From the NCBI GenBank assembly GCA_012103075.1, contig JAAVLQ010000003.1, positions 558,001 to 622,000 on the forward strand: a DNA stretch of 64,000 nt. Reading direction: 5' to 3'. This document shows, one piece after another, positions 44,273 through 55,370 of the stretch. A model generated the notes under the pieces. It had not been told where the DNA came from and did no database searches. It saw only the letters and a list, made by a program, of their open reading frames with translations. This stretch comes from Brucella cytisi (GTDB lineage: Bacteria > Pseudomonadota > Alphaproteobacteria > Rhizobiales > Rhizobiaceae). Position 1 is the stretch's first letter, and each line of letters opens with the position of its first letter. A program made the translations under genes and the position numbers.

Positions 44273-45828
44273 ATGGTGAACAAGGCAATCTTCAAAACTT
44301 ATCTTGGCAAGCTGCTTCCATCGACAAACACGATGAACGAAGCTGGTGCCCCGGCATATAAGCTGACGCCGAAGGAAGCCCCGGCTCAACTCGCAGTTAC
44401 CGGCACTTTCAACGGTACGTTTTATGCAGATGGCGAAACGCAAGTGAATGCCCTTCATGAACTCAGTTCGTGTCGAGCCAGAATTTCTGGCCAGACTTGC
44501 CGTTTATGCTGCGCAAAAAGGCCTCATGAAGGACATGCCGGTCACGCTGCTGGCACTCCTTTCGACCCTCCAAAGCAATGCATTTGCTGCTGCATTCCCG
44601 CAGGCAGTGAAGAGCGGCAAGATGCTGCGCGGTTTCGTACAGGTCATGCGCTCAGGCGCAATGGGACGCAAGTCGCTTGGAACGCGGCCAAAGAAGATGG
44701 TGCAGTCCCGGTTGGAGACGGCCAGCACGCGCCAGCTTCTCAACGCCATGGTCGGCAGTGAACCGTCTCTGGCAGACGTCGTCAAAATAGTCCATCCGAA
44801 ACCGGCAAACGAAGAACGCAAAGCGTTTTATGCCCGGATGATCGGCAAGCCATACGACTACGCAGCGCTCCCAGTCGAAGTGAAGGCTCTGGAAGAGTTT
44901 CGGCGCGATCTGACGAAACCTGTCCCGGACGTTCCGTTTCAGCTGCTGACTTCGCTGCCGCTGACACGCGAGCATTGGGCCGGGATCGCACGAAACGGAA
45001 GCTGGCAGATGGTTCGCCAGAATCTGAATACCTTTGCACGCAAGGGTGTATTCGACGTCGAAGGGATGACAAAGGAGGTTGCCCACCGTCTTTCTGATCC
45101 GGAAGCTGTGCGCAAAGCCAGAGTTTTTCCGTATCAGCTGATGACAACGTGGAAAGCGGCGTCGGAGGCAGTACCGGAGGAGGTTCGCGAGGCGCTTCAA
45201 CAGGCAATGAACGCAGCTCTGGCCAATGTGCCGGCGCTGGACGGTCGGGTAATTCTTTGCCCGGACGTTTCCGGTTCGATGGGCTCAAGCGTCACCGGTC
45301 ATCGCAAAGGGTGCGACCTCGATCGTCCGTTGCATCGACGTGGCCGGTCTGATGACAGCTGCGTTTCTGCAAAGAAACCCGAATGCCCGGGTGATGCCGT
45401 TTGAGTATGACGTTGTCGACGTCCGCCTGAACCGACGTGACTCGGTCATGACCAATGCCGCGAAGCTGGCCAGCATCGGCGGTGGCGGCACCAACTGCTC
45501 TGCACCTCTGGCAAGACTTGCCGACGAGCGGGCAAAGGTGGACCTCGTGGTGTTCATCTCGGATAACCAGTCCCGGGTAGAACAGTCCTACTATGGCAGC
45601 GCCTCAACGAAGATGAAGGAATGGGCCCGGATAAAAGGCTCAATCCCGCTGCAAAGCTGGTGTGTCTCGACATCCAGCCCTATCAGACGACGCAGGCGCA
45701 AAGTCGAAACGACGTGCTTAATATAGGCGGCTTCTCTGATGCCGTCTTCGAAGTGATTGCAGCTTTTGCCGATGGCGAAAGTGGTCCTGAGACGGCTGCA
45801 AAAGATCGAAGCCGTAGAGCTTCAATGA
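44273..45828 (+). CDS. rsr: Ro60/TROVE-domain RNA-binding protein (Rsr)
   Basis: Bacterial orthologue of Ro60, a ring-shaped protein that binds Y RNAs and misfolded RNA ends and works with exonucleases. The TROVE part is [48 protein letters not shown] and, after a slip near 44465, [20 protein letters not shown], then [20 protein letters not shown]. The VWA domain holds the [14 protein letters not shown] and continues [15 protein letters not shown]. Slips near 45300, 45650 and 45795. With the last repaired it ends [10 protein letters not shown] at 45828. About 515 residues. First gene under the sigma-54 promoter, followed directly by tRNA-like RNA modules. Confidence 0.88.
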
Positions 45829-45854
45829 AAGAATGCTCGCGCCGGGTTTCCCGG

Positions 45855-45935
45855 TGCGGGCAACTGCAACGAATGCCGGTCGAAACTACAGATCGTTACT
45901 CTCCGGTCGCAGGTTCGAATCCCGCCGGGTTCTCC
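45855..45935 (+). ncRNA. tRNA-like / Y-RNA-like module 1
   Basis: Starts about 25 bases after rsr. Contains the shared core CGAATGCCGGTCGAAACTACA (45870-45890; 21 bases, given as positions) and, 19 bases later, a T-arm GCAGG-TTCGAAT-CCCGC. An acceptor-like CCGGGTTCTCC follows. There is no full cloverleaf with an anticodon arm, so it is tRNA-like rather than a tRNA. Y RNAs next to rsr genes are known to mimic tRNAs, which makes a Ro-bound Y RNA the best reading. Confidence 0.6.
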
Positions 45936-45942
45936 TTCCTTA

Positions 45943-46092
45943 TGGACCCGTAGATCAGCGGTAGAGCAGGCGTTTCACCAATTCTTGTCGTTGCAGACAA
46001 CGGAAATATCTGGCGAATGCCTGAGGAACTACATTGGTAAAGCCGCAAGGCGAGCAGATTCAAATTCTGCACTCTCGCAAGAGAGAATTTTT
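45943..46092 (+). ncRNA. tRNA-like / Y-RNA-like module 2
   Basis: The most complete of the three. A tRNA-like 5' end GGACCCGTAGATCAGCGG with D-loop-like GGTAGAGCAG (45961-45969) is followed by an insert. The core CGAATGCCTGAGGAACTACA lies at 46014-46033, and a perfect 5-bp T-arm GCAGA-TTCAAAT-TCTGC at 46054-46070. A GNRA-capped hairpin CTCTC-GCAA-GAGAG (46072-46085) then leads into AATTTTTC, which resembles a short terminator. The 3' acceptor complement to GGACCCG is absent, so aminoacylation is unlikely. Confidence 0.6.
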
Positions 46093-46107
46093 CAGAAAGT
46101 TGTCGCC

Positions 46108-46200
46108 AGATCGAAGACGGGCAGTTGCGAATGCCGGGTGGAACTACAGCGCTCCAAACTCTTGGATGGTCTGGCAGGTTCGACTCCTCCTTTGCGATAC
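46108..46200 (+). ncRNA. tRNA-like / Y-RNA-like module 3
   Basis: Third copy. GGGCAGTTG precedes the core at 46128-46148 (CGAATGCCGGGTGG then AACTACA), and 26 bases later comes a T-loop-like GGCAGGTTCGACTCC (46173-46187). Core-to-core spacing is 144 bases from copy 1 to 2 and 114 from copy 2 to 3. Flanking sequence differs between copies, so these are diverged paralogues and not a recent duplication. Confidence 0.55.
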
Positions 46201-46267
46201 GCTCTCTGGCACGAGCGGGGCCATCCGGGTTTCGCCCATCCTTGTCGCCGCTGCCCGTATTCACAAA

Positions 46268-46322
46268 TGCACTTTCGAAAAGTGCAAAACTGTTCTCCTC
46301 GCCTCGGCGACAGAACAATTTT
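46268..46322 (+). terminator. Two hairpins ahead of rtcB
   Basis: A perfect 8-bp stem TGCACTTT/AAAGTGCA (46268-46286, 3-base loop) is followed by an extended stem at 46291-46317 (TGTTCT/AGAACA around CGCC/GGCG) ending in ATTTT. They may terminate or process the tRNA-like RNAs away from the rtcB mRNA, leaving part read-through. Confidence 0.5.
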
Positions 46323-46365
46323 GAAACGATGACAATTGAGAAGGACTGCAAAAGCAGGAAAGACA

Positions 46366-47795
<1,430 letters not shown>

Positions 47796-47800
47796 TAGAC

Positions 47801-47830
47801 AGAATGGCCCGGTTATCCGGGCCATTCTTT
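47801..47830. terminator. Bidirectional terminator between rtcB and prfH
   Basis: AGAATGGCCCGG-TTAT-CCGGGCCATTCT followed by TTTTA on the plus strand: a perfect 12-bp stem. A-rich 5' flanking bases are weaker on the other strand. It ends both convergent transcripts. Confidence 0.85.
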
Positions 47831-47838
47831 TACATCTG

Positions 47839-48450
47839 TCAGAAACGGTAGCTCTTCACCTCATTTCCGCGCTCGATGTTGCGGTTTTCCTGATGACGGG
47901 CAACCTTTGCATCTTCTATCTGGTCATCCTGCATGTGTTTCAGAACCATCCCCAGACGTTCCAGCGCCATTGCCTTGTTTCGATGCTGGGATCGCTCATT
48001 GCGAGCAATTAACTGGATGCCCGTCGGAATATGGACAATGCGTACAGCGCTGTCAGTTGTGTTCTGGTGCTGACCGCCCGGTCCACCAGCACGCAACGTT
48101 TCAAAGCGAACGTCACCGGGCCGAATGGCGGTCTGTTCAACCGCTGGCCGCGCTATCCGGCTCACCGAAATAAACCAGTTCTGCCGTTTATGCTGCGGTC
48201 GAACAGAACTCTTGAACACAAACCTTATTGTTCCGCAGAATTCCTGCGCGATCTGTTCAGCTGTTTCTCCCTCCAGAGTTATCAGAGCAGATTTAGGGCC
48301 ATATTTATCGGCTGCGATTTCCGATGTAACTTCGGACAGACAACCGCGATTTTCTGCTTCCCCGGAAAGAATATCGATTAAACGCCCGACCGCAATACGG
48401 CATTCCGCGGGCCCGCTCCCCGATGATATAAGTAGATCAACGCTTTTCAT
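47839..48450 (-). CDS. prfH: Peptide chain release factor homologue PrfH
   Basis: A codon-independent release factor relative of 203 residues, intact. It keeps the peptidyl-hydrolase G-G-Q motif in RAGGPGGQHQNTTDSAVR and the class I domain 3 signature RNERSQHRNKAMALERL, but lacks the stop-codon recognition domain. Known members act with RtcB2: PrfH releases the peptide from ribosomes cut in the 16S decoding centre, allowing religation. The start at 48450 overlaps the rtcB2 end by 14 bases, so translation is coupled. Confidence 0.9.
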   Translation of the reverse strand: MKSVDLLISSGSGPAECRIAVGRLIDILSGEAENRGCLSEVTSEIAADKYGPKSALITLEGETAEQIAQEFCGTIRFVFKSSVRPQHKRQNWFISVSRIARPAVEQTAIRPGDVRFETLRAGGPGGQHQNTTDSAVRIVHIPTGIQLIARNERSQHRNKAMALERLGMVLKHMQDDQIEDAKVARHQENRNIERGNEVKSYRF

Positions 48451-49654
48451 TGCGCGTCTCCCTCTTGTTCCGCCTGTCAGATGTTTCGCGAGAATTTCCC
48501 GGTCGATCGACGGCTTTCTTGTAAGTAACGAGCGGACGCATAGCGGCAACACGTTCTACCAGCTGATGCGCCTCCAGATCCGCTACAACCCGGCTGCAGT
48601 CCTTGTAGGCGGAGGCTGCTTCTTCAATCAGGAGGGAGCGGTCATCGCAGATTGCCCTTCCACCCCAATCGTTACGCGCTAACTGCTCACGGTGCGAACG
48701 TGACGCACCCACACGACCGCGCATGCTCGCCCGATCATATTTTCGCCCTGCACCGTGAGAAATGGCGCCCAGAGACTGTTGCACCTCTTCCCGAGCACGC
48801 ACCACGTAACTGAGGCTTGCTCGCGATCCAGCAATTGGAACGAGATCGCCGCCCCCGGTCGCCGCAGCGCCCTTGTGATGAACGATTCCCTCGGGCAGAA
48901 AGCGCACCAGATTATGCGGCACGTCTGCAACGAGTGTGAGATCCGCCCGTAACGCTCGTGCGGCGCGTTCTGCGATCAAGCGCCGGTTCAACGCTGCCCA
49001 CGTGACACATCGATCATGCATCGCCATCCATTGGGCAGAAACGGGATCGTCCCTCTGGAACCCGGTATTTGGATTTTCGTTGCAGGCGAGGAATTCCGCA
49101 AGTACTGCAGCTCCAACGCCGCGAGAACCCGAATGAACCAGAAGATAAAGATATTGATCATCGATCAGATGTCCGGAATTTGACTTGAAAACCCGATCGA
49201 CTGCCTGCAATTCGCAAAAGTGGTTACCACCGCCAATGGTTCCCAAAGCCTCTGGGGAAAGATCATGCGGCAGGCCGTGAGCAGACAGAGCTTCCACTGG
49301 ATCGCCAATCTGTTGTTGTTCCAGTTCTCTCAGTCGCAGTTCAGCTTTATCGATACGCAACTTACGCAATGGCAAATCGAGTGCGAAAAGTGACATACCG
49401 CAACCGATATCATTGCCGATCAGCAGCGGATGCAAACGATCAGATAGAAGGGCGACGCCTGTAGCGCCATATTTTCCCGGATGCAAATCGGGAAAGGCAG
49501 CAAGCGTCTGTACTCCATCAAGGCGTGACATTTCTTCAAGCTGCCGAAGCGCTTCGCCTTCAATCCAGCTTTGCCCGGAATAAAAACGACGAAAAGTTGC
49601 CGGAGAATCTCCACCGGCGTCGAAAGAGCCGAAGCCCTCAGTTTGATTGCCCAT
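48437..49654 (-). CDS. rtcB2: RtcB2-type RNA ligase (ribosome repair)
   Basis: RNA ligase of 405 residues of the type coded next to prfH, intact. Active-site blocks are canonical: NDIGCGM (Asp, Cys), TIGGGNHFCEL (His), LLVHSGSRGVG (His), IVHHKGAAATGGGD and ISHGAGRKYDR (guanylylated His). Its basic C-terminal tail (RRNKRETRNEKR) would help bind rRNA. It is thought to rejoin 16S rRNA cut by E3-type ribotoxins. Read in the opposite direction to rsr-rtcB, with which it converges. The start codon at 49654 has only a weak ribosome site. Confidence 0.88.
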   Translation of the reverse strand: MGNQTEGFGSFDAGGDSPATFRRFYSGQSWIEGEALRQLEEMSRLDGVQTLAAFPDLHPGKYGATGVALLSDRLHPLLIGNDIGCGMSLFALDLPLRKLRIDKAELRLRELEQQQIGDPVEALSAHGLPHDLSPEALGTIGGGNHFCELQAVDRVFKSNSGHLIDDQYLYLLVHSGSRGVGAAVLAEFLACNENPNTGFQRDDPVSAQWMAMHDRCVTWAALNRRLIAERAARALRADLTLVADVPHNLVRFLPEGIVHHKGAAATGGGDLVPIAGSRASLSYVVRAREEVQQSLGAISHGAGRKYDRASMRGRVGASRSHREQLARNDWGGRAICDDRSLLIEEAASAYKDCSRVVADLEAHQLVERVAAMRPLVTYKKAVDRPGNSRETSDRRNKRETRNEKR

Positions 49655-50048
49655 AATTTAAAACTCTGGATACGGGATAATGTCTGCTGGCAGAACCAAC
49701 AGTTCAATCAGCATCCGTCAGTAAAGACTGAACTAGGCTGAAGCCCTCACGGGGCGAAGGATGATGTCTTGCATCGTCGTGCTCCCTTTCCAGAAAAAGC
49801 CTCGTTGGCTTTCGAACAGCCGGTCCATACAAAGCATATGGCAGGAATTCAACCCATAGTTTGACAGCGCCGGGCGCGGGGTTTGTGCAAAGGAAACTAC
49901 TTCTCCATATCCTGTGGCAATGGCGCATCACCAGCAACATTGCCGGGCATGGAATTCGGTCGGCCGTAACTCGCGATGAACCGCAGCAAAACTTTGCCCG
50001 GTCGCTTTCAGACCTTGCCACTGCACTGCCCACGCCAGAAGAATTCAC
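49655..50048. other. Upstream region of rtcB2, no confirmed gene
   Basis: Nearly 400 bases. On the minus strand a 13-codon frame (MQDIILRPVRASA, near 49738-49779) has an AAAGGGAGC site and could be a leader peptide. No sigma-54 -24/-12 box is apparent. T-loop-like GGGTTGAATTCC occurs once but without other tRNA features. Confidence 0.35.
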
Positions 50049-50425
50049 TCAAAAGTGCGCCTCACTTCGTTCAGTCGTGACAACCAGCGACGCGTTTGCG
50101 GGCCTTGGCATAACGCCGTGATCCGCGCTTGCGGCGGGATAGCACCCGCTGCGCTGTCTTCGGTAAAGATCGGCAAGACTGGCCGGGACCGAGATATGTT
50201 CACCCGTGGACAGCGCCAGCGTATTCGCAACACCACGGTCGATGCCGACGGCAGGCGCGATATTGGTGGGAGCCACGTGCTCAATGGCAAGCGAGAAGGC
50301 GATATGCCAGCCGTTCGGGCAAAGGCTGATTGTTGCGTTGTTCACCTTGCCCCGCAGTGGGCGGGTATCGCGAAACCGCACCCAGCCGATCTTGGGCAAA
50401 CGAACCTCCGGCCAGTTGCCGTTAA
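50049..50425 (-). pseudogene. TnpB fragment of an IS605/IS1341-type element
   Basis: The part VRLPKIGWVRFRDTRPLRGK, VNNATISLCPNGWHIAFSL, VGIDRGVANTLALSTGEHI matches the beta-barrel and first RuvC segment (D of GIDRG) of TnpB nucleases. The first 100 or so residues are missing. The chain stops before the zinc finger and last RuvC parts, so it cannot be an active guide-RNA nuclease. It abuts the tnpA fragment head-to-head. Confidence 0.75.
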
Positions 50426-50428
50426 GCC

Positions 50429-50710
50429 GAACTGATCGAATGCGACGGCGAGGACGATCACGTTCACCTGCTGGTGCATTACCCGCCAAAGGTAGCGCTG
50501 TCGAAACTGGTCAACAGCCTGAAAGGCGTATCCAGCCGCCTGCTGCGCGAAAGCCGCCCGGAAATTACAGGCCGCTATCGCAAAGGCGTCCTGTGGTCGC
50601 CGTCCTGTTTCGCAGCATCATGCGGGCGCGCACCACTGTCCGTCGTCGCTGATTACGTCAAATCACAGGGGAAGCGGCCAAGTGCCGCTCTCGCGTTCCT
50701 CCCCACCTGA
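50429..50710 (+). pseudogene. TnpA fragment, IS200/IS605 Y1 transposase
   Basis: ELIECDGEDDHVHLLVHYPP carries the HUH pair (H-V-H), then VALSKLVNSLKGVSSRLLR, GVLWSPSCFAASCGRAPLS and VVADYVKSQ with the catalytic Tyr. The N-terminal third is absent. Three bases separate it from the tnpB fragment on the other strand, so one deletion removed both 5' ends of the divergent pair. Confidence 0.75.
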
Positions 50711-50851
50711 AGGAAGGGGTATCCCGCGAGGATTCGGATGATCTGCTGCTGGCCCGCGCGCCTGATTGCAGGTCAAACGTCCTGATTATCACCTCGGTTT
50801 AAAACACTTTTGCCTCACCTTTAATGGATCGAAGACTGGTAGAAAGACATA

Positions 50852-51615
50852 TTACTTTACCGCGACGGCGGCCTCTTCAATGAGGACGGCAACTTCGTCG
50901 GGGTGCGACAGAAGTAACAGGTGTCCACCCGCAATATTTACCTGCCGCGCACCAGAGCGTTCAGACATCTGTCGTTGAAGTTCTGGCGCAAGGGTACGAT
51001 CCTCGGTCGCGATAGCCACCCCGGGTCGGGATTTTCTGCCACGCTGCTGCTTTCGCCTTGTATTCAAAAATAGATGTGTTTGCCGGTGTCTGAAACATGG
51101 CCGAATACTGCGCGTCAGATGCCTTCAAGCCATTTGCCACGTCTGCTATCCATACTTCAGGTTTGACGACTTAATAGCCGTCGTCGAAGATCCGAAGGGC
51201 GTCCTGTGGCATTCTGGATGGAACCGATGCGTTAAGAGATGCGGGCTTTCGCCAATCTTCGGCTGAAACGCCGCGACATACACCAGAGCCTTGACGCTCG
51301 CGGGCGTTCCAACCTGACTGATGACCAATCCCCGTAGGAATGACCAACAAGTACCATAGGGCCCTTCTGGGCATCGATGGCACGACGCGTTGATGCAAGA
51401 TCATCTTCAATTGAAGTCATGGGTAGTTGAACCACCGTGACGTTATAGCCATCGGCAGTCAATCGTTCATATACCGCGCGCCGGGCCCCACCATCCATGT
51501 TCATGCCATGGACAAGGACGATATTGTTGACCGCCGCCGCGGCTGTATTGGGGAGAGTCATTGTGGTGGCGACCGCGATACCTAACAACGTCGGAACAGT
51601 TCGAATCCAGTTCAT
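50852..51615 (-). CDS. Secreted alpha/beta hydrolase (frameshifted)
   Basis: The start at 51615 has a GGGAGA site. The signal peptide is MNWIRTVPTLLGIAVATTMT...AAAA. It then reads NNIVLVHGMNMDGGARRAVY (oxyanion HG motif) and MTSIEDDLASTRRAIDA. The nucleophile elbow is VLVGHSYGG-like (GHSYGD before a slip near 51310). Later frames give VKALVYVAAFQPKIGESP and, after more slips near 51180 and 51030, ERSGARQVNIAGGHLLLLSH with the catalytic His. About 255 residues, MhpC/salicylate-esterase-like. Divergent from the LysR at 51718, its likely regulator. Substrate unknown. Confidence 0.75.
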
Positions 51616-51717
51616 TTCAAATCTCCCGTTGAAATTGGTTTCGAGTATAATTTGGTTCGGAGCATAATTATCTGCTAGCATGATTTATATGAACAACCCT
51701 ATCATTTGAGGTGATAA

Positions 51718-52610
51718 ATGGATCGCCGTGACCTTGCCGATCTTCTTGTCCTTCAGGCCGTTGTCGAGGCAGGCAGTTTCACTCGAGCGGCAGCGCGGCT
51801 GGGGCGAGCGCAGTCTGGTCTAAGCCAGACCATCAGTGCTCTGGAAGCACGGGTCGGGGTCCCCTTGCTTGCCCGCTCCACACGCAGCGTCCAGCCAACA
51901 GAACCGGGACAACGACTACTCCAGCAGGTCACGCCCGCGCTGCTCCAGATCGAGCGCGGGTTGTCCGAGGTCCGGCTTGAGCGTGACCAACCGTCAGGCA
52001 CATTGCGACTAACTGCGATGGAGTACCCGGCCCGCACAATCCTTGTGCCAGCATTACCCGATTTCCTCGCCCGTTACCCCGGCGTAAAGCTGGACTTTCA
52101 CATCAGCGATCAGTTTACCGACATCGTCAAGGAAGGGTTTGATGCCGGCATTCGCTTCGGGGGCATCTTGAAAAGGATATGGTCGCCGTTCCGGTTGGTC
52201 CTGACGTCAAGGCCGTGATCGTTGGATCTCCTGCCTACTATGCTCGACGGGGTCGCCCCGAACGGCGAGGATCTTCTGGCGCATGATTGCCTTAACTACC
52301 GTACCGCCAGCCACGGAGATCCGTTCCGCTGGATGTTTCGTACAGGTGAACGAAACATGGTGATGCCTGTCGAGGGGTTGCAGCCTTTAACGACGGACCC
52401 GTTATGATTGAGGCTGCGGGGCCGGCCGGGATTGGCCTATAGTTTCGAACCCCACATAGTCGATTTTCTGGCATCCGGACAACTATCAACGTGTCTGGAA
52501 GGTTTTGCCCAGTGTGGTCCGGCTATCATCTTTACTATCCGGGCAGGCACCAGAAATCGGCGGCGCTTTCGGCTTTTGTAAAACATTTGCAAGGTCGTCG
52601 CCAGAGGTGA
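51718..52610 (+). CDS. LysR-family regulator (divergent from hydrolase)
   Basis: Starts MDRRDLADLLVLQAVVEAGS then FTRAAARLGRAQSGLSQTIS, ALEARVGVPLLARSTRSVQP, a complete wHTH. The effector domain reads LRLTAMEYPARTILVPALPD, SDQFTDIVKEGFDAGIRFGG and, after slips near 52170-52215 and 52385, VGSPAYYARRGRPEREDLLA and GLGLAYSFEPHIVDFL. It ends HLQGRRQR at 52610. About 298 residues. Shares a 100-base promoter region with the secreted hydrolase. Confidence 0.82.
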
Positions 52611-52623
52611 TGCTTCGTATTCT

Positions 52624-53547
52624 CTACAATGCGCCAGTCCGTTGAGAGCTTTGCGAAAGTGATCGTGAGACATCAATTATTGCCGCTCTCAGCCACTTGT
52701 GCGCGGGATCGTTTCGATATCGCACATGCCGGGCCAGTTCTACCGGGAAAGTTCCCAGTTCTGCTGGAGAGGGCAACACTTTCAGGCGAGGATCGCGCTC
52801 AAGTATTCGACAGATTTGTAACGGCAAAGTCGCACAGTAATCCGTAACGGCAATCATCTCCGGGACGGCGAGGAAATGTGTCACGGAAACGACAACTTCC
52901 CGCTTGAGGTTTTGCTTGCTCAGCGCCCGGAACAGACCAGCGCGGATTCGACTGGCGGAAGCACGTTCACGTGCTTCAACCTCTCAAACTGACGGCGGGT
53001 AAGGCTCTCACCGATTTCCGGATGGTCTCTGCGAACGACACAGGCAAGGCTTTCATCCATGAGATGCTGTACGACGAGATTGTCGGGAGGGGCAACGACC
53101 CTTCCGATTGCCATCGCGGTTGTTCCGGACGTAACGCCGGTCTCAGCGAGATCATTGCCGAATGGCGTCATACGAAGTTTAATGCGGGCGCTTGTTCACG
53201 CAGCCTTGCGACCAGCGCTGGCATCAAGACCAACTCCACATAGCTGTTTGGCGCGATCAGAAACTGGCGGTCCGCGTGCCGTGCGTCAAAATCCTGCTGA
53301 TGGACTATAACCTCATTCAATTGCGCCAGTGCGGTTTCAATCGTTGGCGCGATCTCCTCGGCAAGTTGCGTCGGTTTGATACCGTATCGTTCGCGGATGA
53401 ATAATGGATCACGGAGCATGTAGCGAAGGCGATTGAGCGAGTTCGAGAGCGCTGGCTGCGTTATCCCGAGCCGGGCGGCAGCGCGCGTCACGCTGCGTTC
53501 TTCCATGAGTGCCACAAAACTGGCAGCAGATTAAGATCATACTTCAT
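52624..53547 (-). CDS. LysR-family regulator, NodD-like (frameshifted)
   Basis: Starts MKYDLNLLPV and, after a slip near 53525, VALMEERSVTRAAARLGITQ and PALSNSLNRLRYMLRDPLFI: the 'LNLL..F..L..E.SVT.AA..L..TQPA.S..L.RLR' pattern of NodD/SyrM-like LysR proteins. The effector domain continues LQHLMDESLACVVRRDHPEI-like VVQHLMDESLACVVRRDH and CATLPLQICRILERDPRLKV. Further slips near 53170 and 52900. Divergent from the DJ-1-like gene at 53694. Confidence 0.8.
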
Positions 53548-53693
53548 CGTAATATATCGATGCCTGAATATCTGGGATCAAACAAGTAAATTTCTTAAAT
53601 ATCTCGACCGGTGCCATGTTTCTTTCATCGAAAGGCCGATGCAGTTGTTCGAACAACCACCCGATGAACGCAGCAACTTTACAGGAAACGACG

Positions 53694-54391
53694 ATGAAAG
53701 TTCTCATGGTACTGACTTCCCACGACAGGCTTGGGAATACTGGCAAAAGACCGGTTTCTGGCTGGAAGAGCTTGCAGCCCCTTACTACGTCCTCAAGGAT
53801 GCAGGGATCGAAGTCACCCTCGCGTCGCCAAAAGGCGGCCAGCCTCCGCTCGACCCCAAGAGCGACGAGCCGGATTTCCAGACCGACCTCACGCGGCGCT
53901 TCAAGGCCGACGAAGCAGCCAATGCTCAACTCGCGGAAACCTTGCGCACGGACAACGTCAATCAAAGGGATTTTGACGCGGTTTTCTATCCCGGCGGCCA
54001 CGGACCGCTTTGGGATCTGGCTGAAGATCCCAACTCGATCAGTCTGCTCGAAGCCTTCATCGCAGCTGACAAGCCGCTCGCTCTTGTTTGTCATGCACCC
54101 GGCACGCTTCGGCATGTGATCAATCCAGATGGTACGCCATTCGTTCAGGGTCGCCATCTCACCGGATTCACCAATGGCGAAGAAGCAGCCGTCGGTCTCA
54201 CGCATGTCGTCCCGTTCCCGGTCGAAGATGAGCTCATCAGCCTCGGCGCTGTCTTCTCCAAGGTTGAAAACTGGGGCGTACACACCGTGGTCGATGGCCA
54301 GCTTATTACCGGTCAAAGCCCCCATTCCTCGGCTGAAGCAGCGAAGGCTCTCGTAACCGCTTTGCACCGGGCATCGATGAAGATCGCTTGA
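53694..54391 (+). CDS. DJ-1/PfpI-family type 1 glutamine amidotransferase-like protein
   Basis: Starts MKVLMVLTSHDRLGNTGK; after a slip near 53745 it reads KTGFWLEELAAPYYVLKDAG, IEVTLASPKGGQPPLDPKSD, DAVFYPGGHGPLWDLAEDP and the nucleophile elbow LALVCHAPGTL (Cys then His). It ends GQSPHSSAEAAKALVTAL. This is the Hsp31-like branch, linked to glyoxalase III or chaperone activity toward carbonyl damage. About 230 residues. It is followed by an NAD(P)-binding protein and a chloroperoxidase-like hydrolase, a probable small stress operon driven from the LysR side. Confidence 0.85.
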
Positions 54392-54529
54392 GGACAGGCA
54401 CCGCTGTGAGAAGTCGTTCACCACTCCCCGGTGAACAACCTGCACCCCATCGCAAGGGCGGAAGAATTGTCGAACTTCCGTAGCCCGCTGCGTTGGTGCC
54501 CATGGACGATCAATCGAAGGAGAATGAAT

Positions 54530-55191
54530 ATGAAAGTTTTTGTCATAGGAATCACTGGCGGTGTCGGTCGACGTGTGGCCGACTTGCTGGTCGCACGAGG
54601 AGATCAGGTTGCTGGCCTCGTCAGGAGCTCTCACAAAGGTGAAACGCTGGCCCAACAGGGAATCTCCACCACACACGGAGACCTCGTTAAAATGTCGGTC
54701 GATCAGCTTGCAGAAGCGCTTCGTGGTTTCGATGCAGTCGTTTTCGCTGCTGGCGCAGGCGGAAAAGACGGACCAGAAGCAACGGATCAAGTCGACGGAG
54801 ACGGACCAGCCAAGCTGGCAGCCTCGGCAAAGCTTGCCGGAATACGTCGCTTTGTTCTGGTCTCCGTGTTCCCGGAGGCTGGCGCGAACGCCACATGGAC
54901 AGGGATTTCGAGCATTACATGGTCGCGAAAAAGCGTGCTGAAACGCAACTGGTGCTGACAGATCTCGATTGGGTCATTTTACGCCCGTCAGCACTGACAA
55001 ACGAGCCGGGCACGGGTCAGGTTGATCTCGGCCTCGCCAAGGTCCACGAGGAGATCAGGCGCGACGACGTTGCCGCCACTGTTGTTGAAGTGCTGCGGCA
55101 ACCTGATGTCAACCGCATAATCCTCGAAGTAACCGGCGGTTCTATACCGATTGAGGAAGCGGTCACAGCAATGCAGCCCTGGCCAGATTAA
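54530..55191 (+). CDS. NAD(P)-binding Rossmann protein (SDR-like)
   Basis: An ATG at 54530 is preferred because AAGGAG lies seven bases ahead; an ATG at 54524 is too close. It reads MKVFVIGITGGVGRRVADLL with the G-x-T-G-G-x-G loop, then VRSSHKGETLAQQGISTTHG and DAVVFAAGAGG. After a slip near 54890 come DLDWVILRPSALTNEPGTG, RDDVAATVVEVLRQPDVNRI and ILEVTGGSIPIEEAV. Atypical SDR of the NAD(P)H-binding 'NmrA/YwnB' kind, about 220 residues, often redox-related. Catalytic YxxxK is not clear. Confidence 0.8.
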
Positions 55192-55370
55192 GTAGACGAT
55201 CAGGTGGCAGGCGACCGCAACGTCCTCCTCTGTCTGATCGCTGGTCAACGTTCAGCACAATGACATTGCATATGCCCCACATCTCTTCTGCATAACCACC
55301 GGGGTTTGGCTGAGTATCGCACCGCCCAACCCATCAACTGTACCAACCAGAAATCAGGGGAGTTACTACA

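Noticed and set aside
45909-45935. GCAGGTTCGAATCCCGCC followed by CCGGGTTCTCC looks like the 3' half of a genuine tRNA gene
   Set aside because: No matching 5' acceptor or anticodon arm upstream, and the same architecture recurs twice nearby with a non-tRNA core, so a tRNA-like RNA fits better.
49704-50048. A minus-strand open frame of about 114 codons upstream of rtcB2
   Set aside because: No recognisable domain, no ribosome site, and it overlaps the edge of the IS relic; probably chance.
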